The notes under the pieces were generated by a model that was not told the DNA's origin, made no database searches, and worked only from the letters and a program-made list of their open reading frames with translations. Below, piece by piece: positions 38,128 to 52,100 of a stretch of 64,000 nt of DNA. Source of the DNA: Tetrahymena elliotti 4EA (Eukaryota > Ciliophora > Oligohymenophorea > Hymenostomatida > Tetrahymenidae); NCBI GenBank assembly GCA_000231825.2, contig JH720330.1, positions 655,086 to 719,085 on the forward strand. The letters run 5' to 3'. The stretch's first letter is position 1; each line of letters opens with the position of its first letter. Made by a program: the position numbers and the translations under genes.

Positions 38128-40257
38128 ATGGATAGGGATGGACAGTCAAATTTTATAATGGTATCGAGGAATTTAAGATTCAAAGAAGGGCTCTAATATA
38201 TGAGCAAGGGGGATTATCCAAATGCACAGCTAACTTTTAAAAATATTATTGCTGCTATTAAAAATGATTTAATGGCTAAATTTTAGTTAGCTCGATGTTA
38301 CTAAATATAAAGAAGCGATTAATTAGCACTTTAAACCTATGAAGAGATATTTTTAAAGAATAAGAGAGATCCGCGTCCTGTATATTAATAGGCTTGCATC
38401 TATGAAATAAATAACGATCTCGATTAAGCTATAAAGTATTATGAGAAAGCTGCTAAAATTCTTGATAATAATTAAAGTGAATTCAAGAATGATCCTAAAA
38501 TAGGTATTATTTATTATACACTAGGTCTTAAATATGAGCAAATAAATGAAATATAGAAAGCTAAATAAACCTTTTAAACTTTTATTCAATTTTCGAGCAT
38601 TTCAGATAAAACCAGACAAAGAGCTCTTTAGAAAATATCAGAGCTTGCTAGCAAGATTTTAGAGGGATCTTAATAGACTTAATAGTATAAGAATAATATC
38701 AATGATTTAGTTAGGAAATAGCAATAACACCCATCTTATATCAAGCAGCAATAAAATATAAAACAACAGTAAGAAGAAGAAAGAAATTAGTAAGACTAAC
38801 ATATTCTCGAAGCCGTTAATTCTCAAAATAGCTTAAATAACAATAATTAGCAAAACAAAGATGAAAACGACAACAAAAATGAGTAAAGAAAGCCTGGTGA
38901 TTCAAATCTAAGCTAGCCATCAACAACAGCAGGCAAATACTTATCAATATAAGTCCCCTCAGATGATAATTCCTTAAATTTTTAAAACAACATATAATAA
39001 CAACAATACAAATTTTTGAATCAACCCACCTATAATAATATAGTTTAACCTCATTAAAATAATATAAATACTACATCTGTTGACAATTACCCATAAAACA
39101 CTAACTATTAATAAAATTTTCCGCTTTAATAAACACAAAGTCCTTCTAAAATAAACTCTATAAATTACCAAATTAGTTCTCATTAATAACAATAATAAAA
39201 CAAAATGCATACTTATGCAATGAAGTAATAACCTTTTTAGCAAATCTAGCAAGTTTATCCTGCATCTGACATAAAATGGATTCAATCCTCTTAATCAAAC
39301 TTTTCTGATTTAAATGTGGGGAATCCTAATGTAAATATCTCTAAAAAAGGCTAAGATGCTAGATAAAGTTATCAGTCAAGATAAAATCGTCTGACGTTTG
39401 ATCCTACCTCTTCAGCTAAAGATATTTTTACTAATAATAACCGTGAATCCAAAATATTTGAATCCACCAAACATGAAAATAACAGTAATTTTTTACTTTT
39501 CAGAATATTATCATTATTTTCTAAATGAAAATTAACTACCTATCATGCTTTAGAAACCTAGTATTTGTTAATTCTTCTACCTATTCCATAAAAATTCTTG
39601 AGAGGAAATTTAAAAATTTTAATAAAGCTCTTTGATAAGATAGGGTTTAGTAATTTTTAGAAAGTAATTGATAATAAAATATAACTTTAAAATTATAAAA
39701 GAAATTTGAAATGATTTTTAATTTATATAGATGTTAATATACTACTTCTTGAAGATGAAGATGAAGAAATCTTAAAAGAAGAAGAAATCCCTTAGGAAAA
39801 AGATAGTAAAAATGTTAAAAAGCAATAATGTAAAAAAAAACAGTTTTTTTTTAAATATTAATTCAAATTAATAAAAAAATAATTTAGATTTATACCCAAT
39901 TGAAGATTAAACTGAGGATTTGTCTGATGATGATATCCCCCTTGAGAGAGTCTTGACAATGTAAAATAAGTCAAGCTTTAACAACCCTAATCAAATAAAA
40001 AATATGTTCATGAAATCATTTATTGATGTTGCTTGTAAATTATTTTAAATTAATATTTCATCTTTTATCATTTTCCAATCTTTTTACCCTAAGATTATAT
40101 GCTTGCTTATATTGGCAAATTTACTTAATTTTTTTCATTTCATATAGAAAGATCTAGTTCTAAAAGTAGAATCAATGGATAGTCTCATTTATCTAATTCT
40201 CGCTTTTCTCTAATGCAGGATTAGAGTAGCTAGATTAAAAAGAATAACTTCTCATGA
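38128..40257 (+). CDS. TPR-repeat protein with Gln/Asn-rich tail
   Basis: Four exons (38128-39484, 39731-39829, 39888-40034, 40148-40257) give 570 residues. Residues about 15-190 are helical repeats of the tetratricopeptide type: KEGLQYMSKGDYPNAQLTF, LARCYQIQRSDQLALQTYEE, ACIYEINNDLDQAIKYYEKA and YYTLGLKYEQINEIQKAKQT, each with the small/aromatic spacing of TPRs. TPRs bind partner proteins. The rest is low complexity, mostly Gln (TAA/TAG/CAA) and Asn, with a short acidic patch (LLLEDEDEEIL) in exon 2. All joins keep frame. The partner is unknown. Confidence 0.82.
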
Positions 40258-41595
40258 AAAAAAATGTATTTTAAAAGAGCAAGAAAATCACTAAAAAATT
40301 TAAAACAACTAAAAGCTAATTCTAATGAATTTATAGCTTACATAATTAATAAATAATAAACAAATAAACAAAATTAATAAATAAGAAAGATAAAAAGAAT
40401 AAATATCCTAAATAAAACATAAAGGACTTACAAATAAATATCTCAAATAATTTATAACAATTTTAATTTAAATTATATAATTCATTTTTAAAATTTTCTA
40501 ATCTTGTAATTATAGACTGACTGTTTAGTTCTCAATTATTTAATTTAATTTATATCTTTTAATAGTCCTATTCAATTGATTACACGTTCTAAATTATTAT
40601 TTTTTTGTTCCATCTAAAAATAAAAAATTATGACTTTTTCCTTATTTCAAAATTTGGCAATTTTTTAATTTTTATGGATTCTAAATCTTAAATTATTTTT
40701 AATTATCAACAACATAATCTTTGTATAAATCTATTTGTATATCTAAAACAAAAAAAAATTTTTATATTTGAAAATAAATTAATTTTTACTTAGTGTTAAC
40801 CTCAATTTCTATTTTTCTAATGATCAAATTTTCCAATAGGATAAAGAGTTTACTATTCTTCTTAATCTTCAATATTAAAAAAAATGTGGTAAATACTTTT
40901 AAATGATTGAAAAAGAAATAAGAAAGTATATAAAATTGAGATCTCATATAAATATTGGTTACTAAAAATCAAAAAATTGCTTTTTTTAGTATTTTGATCA
41001 AAAATATCATAAATGGAATGAATTTCAAATCACATTTAATTTTTAAAAAAATATAATAATAAATAGTAACTTACCTATTTAAGTAGCTTAATTCATATTT
41101 GATAATCTTTTGGGTTTGTTTTGAAAGCTGATTAGACTTTGAAATAATACATTTACATATTTACGTAGAGGCAGTAGTATCTATTTATAATCCGTCAAGG
41201 TGTTATGCCAATAAATAGCAAGAGAGTCACTTAATTTTAACGAGATATCATATTATGATTAAATGAGTCATCAATTAAAAACTAAAGAGGGTTTGAATGC
41301 ATCGAAGATTGTAATTACAATTAAATAAAAGTTAGATTAATTAAATTATTTAAGATAAATAGAAAAATAAATAAATAATAAAATATAAGGATTTCATAAA
41401 ATCAAAAATGAAAGAAAATTAAATAATTATTAAGTTTAACTTTTACTTTTTGATAATTAATTTAATTTCTGGTATGTACTTAGTTATTTTTAGAAACAAA
41501 AGAAAAAATAATTAATTAAATTGCAAAAACAATTAAAAAAATTAAAAGTATTTATCATTTTTAAAAAAGATAATTTAAATCATATTTTAGACATT
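40258..41595. other. Intergenic region
   Basis: A+T-rich upstream flank of the malate dehydrogenase gene. A short stretch of higher G+C (about 41165-41310) with a hairpin is listed separately. No protein gene seen. Confidence 0.5.
41165..41310 (+). ncRNA. Possible non-coding RNA island (weak)
   Basis: A locally G+C-richer stretch in non-coding DNA. CTATTTAT (about 41180) can pair with ATAAATAG (about 41212) around a loop containing ATCCGTCAAGGTGTTATGCC. Downstream, GGGTTTGAATGC near 41289 resembles a pol III box B. No known RNA class fits, so this is a pointer, not a call; strand is assumed. Confidence 0.15.
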
Positions 41596-42969
41596 ATGGA
41601 TAACAAAGCAGTAATTAACGTTTGCATTACAGGCGCTGCTGGTAATATTGCATATGCATTATATTCTATTTTGTGCACCGGCCAAATATTTGGACCCAAT
41701 CAAAAGATCAACTTGAAGCTTTTAGATATTGAATCACAAGCTAAAGGTCTTTAGGGAGTTGCTTTAGAATTAGAAGATTGTGCTTATGGCTTAGTCAATT
41801 CGATAGAGTATGGTTTCGATCCAGAAGTTCTTTTCAAGGATATGGATGTAGGTATTTTCCTTGGTGGGTAATCAAGAAGACCTGGTATGGAAAGAGTTGA
41901 TTTACTTCAAGTCAATAACAGAATTTTCAAAATATAGGGTAAAGCACTAAATAAAGTAGCTAAGCCAAGCACTAAGATTCTAGTTATAGCAAATCCAGTA
42001 AGCAAAAAAATATATTTTTATTATTAACATATATAATTTACTGCTTAAATATACTTGTTTGCTGGAGAAAGTGTTTAGTTTATTTAAGTATCAATCTGAA
42101 AAAGCAGAGATTAAGTTTCAATAGATTTGTTAGTGGGCTCATTCATTAGCAATTTATTTTAACTTTTTTAAAGAAATTTCAATAATCTACTACAAATCAG
42201 TTTGAATACTAACTAAACTATATTTGTTCTATACATTTTAGATATAAGATAAGTGTATTGAAAATATCTTTTTTATAAATAGGTGAACACAAATTGTTTA
42301 ACTTTGATTTAAAATTGTCCTAACATTCCTAAAGAAAATTTCACTTGCTTAACTAGACTTGATCATAATAGAGCCATAGCATAGTTAGCAATAAAAGCAA
42401 AGGTTCCTGTTACTGAAGTTAAAAATGTTATTCTTTGGGGTAATTATAACTAATAATTATAAATTTTGTTTTGTTAGAGTATATTTTTGATAATATTTTA
42501 TCTCTTATTAATAGGTAATCATAGCTTAACAATGTATCCTGACCATAACCATGCCACTATTGAAGATTAACCTGCTGTAGATATAGTAGAAGATGAATGG
42601 ATTCAGAATACTTTCATTCCTAAAGTTTAAAAAAGAGGAGGAGAAGTTCTAAATTTGAGATAAAATTCCTCAGTTATGAGTGCTGCTATTGCTATCCGTG
42701 ATCACTTGGTTAATTGGATTTATGGTACTCCTGAAGGACAATATGTTTCAATGGGTGTTTACACTGATGGAAGTTTCTATGATCTTCCTGCTGATTTTGT
42801 CTTTTCAGTACCTGTTAAATGCAAAGACTTTAAATATGAAGTTGTTAAAGATTTGTCAGTAAGTTAATTCTCTAGATAAAAAATCAATATTAGCTTGAGA
42901 GAATTACAAGAAGAGAAGGAAGAAGCTAATTGCTATGATGATGATAACGAAGATGAGTCTGAAGAGTGA
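41596..42969 (+). CDS. Malate dehydrogenase, cytosolic type
   Basis: Exons 41596-41997, 42283-42439 and 42515-42969 give 337 residues. The enzyme interconverts malate and oxaloacetate with NAD. Visible: the nucleotide loop TGAAGNIAYAL at the start, LLDI at the end of the second strand (the acidic residue that selects NAD), the substrate loop RRPGMERVDLL with its arginines, LTRLDHNRA (catalytic Asp and substrate Arg) and WGNHSLTMYPD (catalytic His). NTNCLTL follows the first intron. The order and spacing match the MDH1 group. The last ~25 residues form an acidic extension (YDDDNEDESEE) not usual in MDH. ATG 41596 is chosen because the NAD-binding strand starts just after it. Confidence 0.94.
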
Positions 42970-44104
42970 AATAAGTGATTGAAGTTATCCATAAGCAGAA
43001 AGTCGGTAAATTATTTCATCAACCTCGAAGCTAAATAATATTTAGTAAAGAGGTAGAAATAATATTATCTGATCTCTTCTTGCTTTCTAATCTGACAATT
43101 CTTTATACCACAAACTCACTTTATTCATCATATTTCCTTTATATTTTACTTGGTCAAATAGCTAATACTTATAAATATCTAATTAAAATTTTAAATACAT
43201 TGAAGCAAATTTAAAAAACAAATAAAAACACAAAACTTTAATAATTCATTGTTAAATATATCAATTAGTTGCTAAATTACTTACTGTCTAATTCACAGAC
43301 TACTAATCATAAACATGAATCTTTGAAAGCAAATAAGTAATTATGCCTATTCATGGATAAAAAATACTATTTATAGCTTTCTCACTAAACATTTAATTAA
43401 AGATAATCTTTTAACACTTCTTAGGTTTAAAATAAACAAAATTTATCTATTTTGAAAATTTTTAAATTTAGTTATAGCTTAATAAAAGGATTCTAAACAC
43501 TAAAAATAATGTTAGCAATGAATCAATCAGTCATCATAGTAATTAACTTTAATAAATAAATAAGCAAATTTAGAATTCTCAATATTTTTCAAAAAGCTTA
43601 ATTAAATTAATGCAAATAGATAATAAAAAGCGAGTGAATTAAATTCAATAAAAATCTTCAAAGATATTTTATATTTCTACTCACCAAAAAAGGTTAAAAG
43701 CTGTTCTATTTTTTAGTGCTGCTATATTAGACAAAGTAAAGTAAAATACCATATAATATTATTAATAAATATAATAAATGTTTTAATTTTTGTTAATGTG
43801 CTATATATTTCATCATAATAAAACTCTGTGAATTTAATATTCTTTTTTACTTTTGTAATTCATTTTTTTTAAATACTTTGAATGTGTTTTGATTTTTGGT
43901 TAATTTATCTTGATTTAATTATCCTTTTGACTTTTGAGAAATATTTAAAATTAAAACATTATTTTTTTCAAAAAATATTTTCATAATTGTTAAAAACTAG
44001 TTAAGTTATTTAGAGTAAATAAAAATTAAGGTGTTTATTTAGGAAATAGATTTAATTTGATTAAATTAATTAATTCTTTGCATAAGATATTATTCATTTT
44101 AGAT
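42970..44104. other. Intergenic region
   Basis: A+T-rich, about 1.1 kb; no gene, RNA or repeat recognised. Confidence 0.5.
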
Positions 44105-45280
44105 ATGTTTTTAACTACAGCAGCTTCTCTCTTCTTTGGAGTATCATACTTTTTTTAGAAAAACCCTCATTACTTATGGAAGCCTTATGCTCATCAAAGT
44201 AAATTGATGTAGGAGGCTATTAAATAAAGAGGAGCTAAGATTTTGCACATTTCTCACAGAGGAGGATCCTTTGAGAATTTTGAAAATACTGAAAGAGCAT
44301 TTGAAAATGCGGTATTAATTTTTATTTCTAAAAATTGCTTCAAATTAATATGTACAATTTAAAGGTATAAAATTGTGATACTGATGTGATAGAAACAGAT
44401 GTAGTTCTCACAAAAGATAATTAAGTTGTTTGTTTCCATGATACAAACATGTAAAGATTATGTGGAATTGACTAAGATGTTCAACAAGTCAACTTTGCTG
44501 ATCTAAAATATTAAAATTAGATTGCATTAGACTTTACAGTTAATGAATATTTTAAAGTAAAAGATGGTTAAAGAGTCAAGCCTATGCTTTTATAAGTAAT
44601 TTCATAAATAAATTTTATAAGTTAACATATTTAAAAATAAAAGGATTTATTTGAAAAATATCCTCAAACTCACATAAATCTAGAACTCAAAACAAAAGAT
44701 CCTAAAATAATATCTATTGTAGATAACCTTATCAAAAAGTATAATCGTTAAAATATTACAGTAAAGATTTACTTATTTAATCAACAAATCACAAATTAAT
44801 TTATCAAATTTATCAAAAAAGTAATGGGGCAGTTTTAGTAATGAGTTCTCAAAAGAAATATAGAAATTTGATAGTGAAACTACTAGATTTCTTTCTGTCA
44901 CTGAGTTTTTTGGTTTCATGATTTCTCATGTTTTTGGAATCCTCCCATTTCTTAAAATCTAAGGCTAGATTTTCTAAATTCCTTTCTACACAACTGAATA
45001 TCACTAATAAACTCTTTACGATTGTAAGGGTTAATTTTTACCTAGATTAATTACTCAAGTAAGATTCTCTATCTTACAGAATTTCCTAATCTTTTTACCA
45101 GGTTTAAATGAGCATTTGAACAAAAGAGGAATCTTAGTTTTTTACTGGGTTTTAAACAAAGAGCAAGATTTTATTAGATGTGCTAAAACTAACCCAAATG
45201 GTATAATTTCTGACAAGCCTACCCATCTCAAAGAATATTTAAAAATAACCAATAAATTTTTTGATAAAAAAAGCATATGA
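44105..45280 (+). CDS. Glycerophosphodiester phosphodiesterase family protein
   Basis: Exons 44105-44311, 44365-44595, 44644-44760 and 44822-45280 give 337 residues. The family cleaves glycerophosphodiesters to glycerol-3-phosphate and an alcohol. Visible: HRGGSFENFENT (family HRG..ENT), DTDVIETDVVLTKDNQVVCF then HD (metal-binding acids and catalytic His), NLELKTK, and NPNGIISDKPTHL near the end, as in the family's closing GVxTDxP block. A hydrophobic N-terminus (MFLTTAASLFFGVSYFF) suggests a membrane anchor, as in GDPD4/7-like enzymes. The putative intron at 44761-44821 is needed to avoid a TGA at 44840 and restores QWGSF. Confidence 0.92.
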
Positions 45281-46149
45281 GTCTATAAATCCTTTAAAAG
45301 TTAGTTTAAATTATTTAAGGTGTTTTCAATTAATTTATATTAAATCCATGAAATTTTGCAATTATTTGGAAAAAATCCTCAAAAAATAATTAATAATTAG
45401 TTTTATTTTCATCCATGTTTACTTTAAATTCTTATTTTTTATCATTACCTCTAATCAACTATTTGTATTTTTTCAAAATTTTCTAATTCAGACTTAAGCA
45501 GTGAATTAAAAGCAAGCAATAGATCAATCATAATTCATGAGAATACAGTAATTGAACTATTTTTTTTATTTTTGATAACAATATGAAATGAAAATTTTAA
45601 ACTTTAAATAGAAATAAATAAATGAATTTAAAGTAAAATTAAACAATTAAATGAATAATAAATTTTTATCTTAAACTAGTTCATAAGATATTTTGATAAG
45701 AAATTGTTACTTAAATTGATATTAAATTAATAAAAATTTGATGGATTTTATCATTCATTAAAATATCATGTAGAATCAATAAAAATTCAAATAATTAATT
45801 AAATTCCAGAATATTTTACAAATAAAACTTGAATTTTGGGGTTTTAGAAAAAGTAGAATTTGTTCAATGAATTTGTTTATTTACTTCTTGTTTGAATTTT
45901 TTTTCTTCATATATGTATGTTTTTCTTTCTGATTTTGAACAGAATACTTGTTTATTTTAAATGGGATACTCTTCACTTCATTTTTATATTTGTAGACGAT
46001 TTTACTAAAAATATTAAGTTATTTCTACATAACACAAGTTAATTTTTATTAAAAATTTAGTATAGTTTTTTTTTGAATTAAAGGGAATTAAGTAGAAGAT
46101 AAAAAGTAGAGAAGTTTGAAAGAAAACAAAGAAAGAAGAAAAAGTGGAA
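45281..46149. other. Intergenic region
   Basis: A+T-rich; nothing recognised apart from the 5' leader of the next gene. Confidence 0.5.
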
Positions 46150-49100
46150 ATGATTTTCAAGAAATAGTAAGAAAAGTTTAAGCAAAAGCTCCAAGATTAA
46201 ATGAGTTAATATATTATAAGTTTTGATAGGGGTTTAATTGTATCTTTTGTATTCCTTTTAATCCAGCAGCTTTAAATGATCTATTTATCATTTTATAATA
46301 TTTAAATTTTAATAAATAGTGATGGTTCTTTTACTGATCATATTATAACATCACTAAAAAATATAACAAGCTACTTTATGTTAAAACCCCTTTTAGATCA
46401 ATTTGTAATTGGTGCATCTCAGTTTGTTGGATTGTTTGGTTCAATAATTCATTACTGTTTTTATTCAGTAATATTAACAAAATTATTTATAAATCTGCCA
46501 AAAGACATTGATAATAATATAGCTTATATCATGTCATTTACTATGAAATGCTATATTTATGTGTTGTTTGCTCCTATTTTCACTTCCCTTGTAGATTACT
46601 CTTCTTTCACAGTAGCAAATGTCCCTCAGCTATTTATTTCTATCTTTATGGGAATTATAATTATCTTGCATGATTTTAACTTCTCCTTTTCTCCAACAGA
46701 CTTCTTATCAAAGAAAGTTAATTCAATAGGCTTTATATAATTCTTTGGGAACTGCTTTATAATGGCTTTTTATCAAAGTGAATAATCATAACCATTTATT
46801 TTTAGCTTTTAAATACTGCTTAGTGCTATTATTGCTAATCATGTGCTTAATGGGATTATATTTTTCGATCATAGAGTAGAACAATTCAACTTTATATTGA
46901 TGTAAAACATAATATTCTTTTTTCTAAACATTTTTACATTTGAATTTGCTTACAAAATTGACTAGTTTTAAATACTTACTTAACATTTGAAATGAGGTCT
47001 TAAAAGTAATCAAAAAATGAATAAAAATATTTTAATTTTTCATAAAAAATAAATGAATTCAATGTTCAACAAAAAGTTTTAGTTTTGATAATTAATTAGA
47101 AAATATTTATTTAACAGTAATCTCTATTTATTTAACAAGTTCAGCTTGTAAAGATAAAAATATTCATTAATCTAAATATAAAAGAAAATTTAGAGTGCTT
47201 AAGTATTCCTTTTTTATATATAAAAAAATATTTTATAATAAGAAAATGTTGAAAATAATTTAACATTTTATTTTATTTAAAGATTAGTTAACATAACCCT
47301 TAACTTTTGCTTGCTATTTATGAAGGCCTTGGGTTAGCCTAATATTGCTATTCCTTTTTTGATCTTAAGCTCATTTATATTTTCAGTGAGATTAGGAAAG
47401 GAATTTTATGAAAGGAAATTATAAAAAATACTGAATATGTAGATAGAAAAGATTTAAACTCCTTCTGAATTAGAGTAGTATGTAAGAGCTAATTTGATGA
47501 AGAAGGAAGATTTAAATTTGGAAAAATTTTATTCTTCTGATTTAGGAGTAATATTTGAAGGTCTTAAAGTTCAACATAAATGTAGTTGTAAAAAGAAATA
47601 GTGCTTTTGTAAAAGGTATGAGAACATGGAAAAGAACAAGAAGTAGGATTGCAAAGAGAAGAAAAGATTTCTTATTAAATTTATAGATAAATTATTTGAG
47701 AAGCATTTAAAGTTAAGGAAGAAAGACAAAAATTTTGATAAAAATTTTCTTATAATTTATTGTTCTTTTATAATTGAAATTCTCAGATGCCCAGTTAAGT
47801 CATATGTCTATTTACTGCTGCTTGAATAAGACAGAGATACTTAATCTCTTGAATAAAGAGTGCTAAGCTATTTGCTGTAAAGAAAGGCACAAGTTTAGTT
47901 TGAGCAATATTTAAAATTGGAAGAGTATAATCACTTTGAATAATCACTTGTATTTTGTGAATAAATGGACAATTTTAAAGATCGATTCAAGCAATTTATC
48001 ATAAAATAAAGATAAATTTACATTTAAATTGCTTAAGAACATATAGAGTTAAATGAATTTTACAAGCTGTGCTAGTAGCAAATTAGTGAAAGAAATCAAA
48101 TAGAAATGGATATTTAGACACTTTTTTATATCAATAGAAAGAGCCAAAAACTACAGCAATATGCTTTTATTTTTGCAAACATTTATGACCTAAAGCGATA
48201 AAAATTCAAAAAAAATTTATCAAAAATATACAAAAAAATAACTTTATAAATGATTAAAGTTGTCTCCAAGTCCTATGAAATATTCCATAAATAGACAGGA
48301 GTAATATTTGTTTCACTCTTGAATCCAATAGGAAAAATAAAAAGGGCATCTAAAAACTTATAAAAAATATTTGGGTATTGATTTTATTCCTTTTTAATAT
48401 TTTACTTTGAATCACTTTAAACATGGAAGAAGATCAGTTTTTAAAAGATCCTATCAACTAACTAAATAAGCAAACAAATAATCAAATTGATCTTCTATTT
48501 CTCTTTTGATAAAATATCTAAGTGAATTAAAGAGTTGATATAATTTTAAGTGGAAAATATTTCAATAATTAAATATAATTATCATTTATTGTCTTATTTT
48601 TATTTATTCTAAGATTTATAATTTATTTATTTTTCAATAACTTAGATACAATTTCAAAGAGCTCTATGATTAATCTGTCAATATTTTAATGCCTGCTGCA
48701 ATTGGAAAGAATCATGATAAAATTTTACAATTCTATGTCTCTAAAGGAGTTGAACATCCTACAGAAATTAAAGATATGAACAAATTTCTTTTGGGTAAAA
48801 GAAAGAATCAATGTCTAGTTCCTCTGAATGCCTTTTTTTAGCTTTCTCTTTTAGGAACAGATGATTTTGGATTAAATGTTCTATTTTAAGTAAAATCAAG
48901 CAATAGCGAATTCATTTATTTTGATAGAATACATATTAACTCTTATGGAAATAATCACAATTCTTAAGAGCAAATATTAGTTAGCTTTACTAATTTAGAT
49001 AATGAACCACCTTGCCTCTTTAACGACAACTACCAAAATCCCAGTGCTTAAAATCCAGATTTAATCAAATAAGCCCAAGAGGCAAGTAACTAGAAAATGT

Positions 49101-52100
49101 TGAATAGTGTTCAAAAAAAAGCAGCATAATCTTAGGAAAAAAGTGTTTAAGAAATTGAAGAATAAAATTCATCCATTTTCAAATCTCTTGGTTATTGCAT
49201 TTCAAATATTACACCTTCTGCCTACTGTGAGTTATTTTTCAAATATGGAGTTGATTTCGGTATTTCTTTAAATATGAAAATTTAATTTACTTTGTTTAAC
49301 AAGATAGTAAGTAACTTTTTGTTCAGCTTACAAAATAATTTAACAAACATTTAAAATATTTAAAAAATTTTTAATTGAAAATTTATTTGAATAAAATTTA
49401 ATAAATAGAAAAAGTTAGATAAATGAATTTTCGTAAATTGATTCCTCTTACATTTTTAGATTTAGAAATAGGAAGGTAGTATAAAACGATATTTATTTTA
49501 CCAAAAAGTGAGGCATTACATAAATTTTATTAGGTAAAAAACGATGTTTACATTGTTAAGAGTAAATAGATTGTATCTTTGTTTAAGCTATTAGATGATT
49601 CTATAGAAAGTGATTATGAAGTATTTGATATTTCATTTAAAATGATGAAGCAAGTAGCCATTAATGCTTCAGAGTTTTTTTACATGGAGTTATGTGAGTA
49701 TTAGAAAGTAGATAAAGCATTTGATTCATTCAATTTAATTAATGAAGTAAAGTAAATTATATGCAATGTCACTAAGATAAAGCTGCCTAAAAGTTAAAAA
49801 TACAAAATTTATAACAAAACTAAGTTAAAAGTTTCAAATATGCTTGAAAAAATGAAAGAAAAAAATAGTAAAAGTATAAACAAATTAAGTGATCCTTACC
49901 AAACTTAATTTGTTTAAAATAATGCAGTTTATTCCGATTCTGCTTCAAGTGAAGAGGATACTGAATATGAATTAAATATGATTAATTAAGATTAAAATTA
50001 TGAAAAATAAAATGAGACAGATATCTTAAAAAACTTATTAGGAGAAAACTATAATCCAAACAATTAAACGACGGATATTAGTGAATTAACAGAAACCCCT
50101 CAAATAACTCAAAATATTAATTAGTTGAACCTTTCACCAATTAAATTATAAAGCTAATTCGATTAAGATTCTATTGAAGAGTCTAGATTAGATGAAATTT
50201 TTGAATAAAAATAAGAAAAACCAAATGAAATTAAAAAAACTGATAGCTTATTAAAAAGCACAAGTTCTAAATATAAACAAGAGTCTAACGTCTAAGTATC
50301 AATGCATAATAAATAAGATTACTCTATGTAAATGAGTAATTTTAAATCTAATCCTGAGTAATTAAAAGATTTTTACAAACAAAGTACATTCTAAAAATAA
50401 ATTGTCAAAAATCACAAACAACTTATCAAAAGGAAATCAATCCAATAGAAATTTTTCAAAAGTAATCCTTTCAGTCAAAAATTAATTAAATTAAATATTT
50501 ACTTCAAAATATCATAAATTATCATTTCATTTTATGGTTTTTTAAATTTAAAAATTTTTCTATAAATTTTTTAATTGAATAAATAATTTTTCCTCAAAAA
50601 ATTTTTGAAAAGAAAGAGGATTTAAAGTATATCTAAAAATAATATTTCAAAATATTTTGATTAGGTCAACCTTCAAATCTCATGAATTTTGCTTCAATCA
50701 TGAAAGAAAAGACATAAGAACTGCATCAAATGAATTTCACAAAAAATTTAAGTTAATCTAGAAATTCATAGAAACTGGCTAGTTTAAGATAAAATATTTA
50801 GTAGAATAAAAACACTGGTCAAGAGTCATCAGCTCTTTCTGACAATAGCTAAGATAAAAAAGGAGACTAAAATCATGAAGATGTTGATTATAGTGATGAA
50901 TCAGATTTAAATTAAGAAAATAATAATAAAAGTTATACAAAAAAAGCTCGCTAGCTATTTTTGAATTTAGATTAAAGTTAGGACAACTTAAATATTTCCG
51001 TTGATATTTCTGAAATGCTGAATGACTATGTTGTGAGTTAAATTAATGATAAAGCTTCCGCTTCTTCATTTAGAAATGAATTCAATGCCCTCAAGAGAAA
51101 GATAATAAACTATATATTTGACCTATCCAAGCATGCTTTGATTTATAGCATCCTCATTTTCGGTTTTGTTTCTTATCTATTCTTTTTAACTATGACAATT
51201 GTAACCTATGTTATAGTAAATTAAAGCTTCATCAGTCAAGTAGACAGTATCGATTAATTAAGTAACATTTACTTATTTATTCCATAATCATTTCAAAGAT
51301 GTTATTTCTAATAATTGATCAAAATAAAAATAAAATTACCCCATAAAATGAAAGAAAATCTTTCAAAAATAAAAATTCAGGAAAATTATTTTATTTTTGT
51401 GATTTTTATTCTAAATTCTTTATTTTTCATTTAATTTTTTGATACAATTAATTCCTGATAAAAAATAATAGGGTTTTGGAATTATCTTATTAGAATTAAG
51501 TAATTTGTTAAAATAATTAAATTTCAAAAAAATATCTTGAATTATTTCTTTTAGTTATTAATAAATGCATAAAAAGCAAGCAAAAAATATTAAAAATTCC
51601 AACAGTGGAAAAGAACAAAAGAAAGAATGAATTATTAATATTAAATTTTGTTAAAAGAAAATATTTTTTTAATATAAAAAATTATTAAAAATTAGGTTAT
51701 TCTTCATAGTTGGTTGAAAGTCACCTATAAATAACTATGATTGGTTAGCTGCTAACTAATTATGAATTAGGATTCTCTAAATATAGTTTGAATTAAACAA
51801 GGATAGACTAATTAAAGAATATATAACTAGATCATTATGAATATTATGAGTCGACTATTTCTGAAATTGTTTAAAGTGATTATAAAAGTCCAAGGATTAA
51901 AAATGTTTTTCAAAATAATACAGATTACTATCATTATAATTAAGAATTAACACCACAAAAAATTTCAAATTCTCTTTTATATGCCATTATCTTTAATCTT
52001 GAAAATTTCTATTATTATTTTAGATAAAGTGGTATTGTCAAGGAATTAAATGAATTAGAAATATTATCTAACATTCAGCATTTCTACGATTAATACAATT

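Noticed and set aside
38974..39285. Minus-strand frame of 103 codons
   Set aside because: Antisense of the Gln/Asn-rich tail of the TPR protein: TAA on the plus strand becomes TTA (Leu) on the minus strand, which explains the open frame.
45041..45103. Possible intron in the phosphodiesterase gene (GTAAGA ... ACCAG)
   Set aside because: The frame stays open through it and gives a continuous family-like sequence, so no intron is needed.
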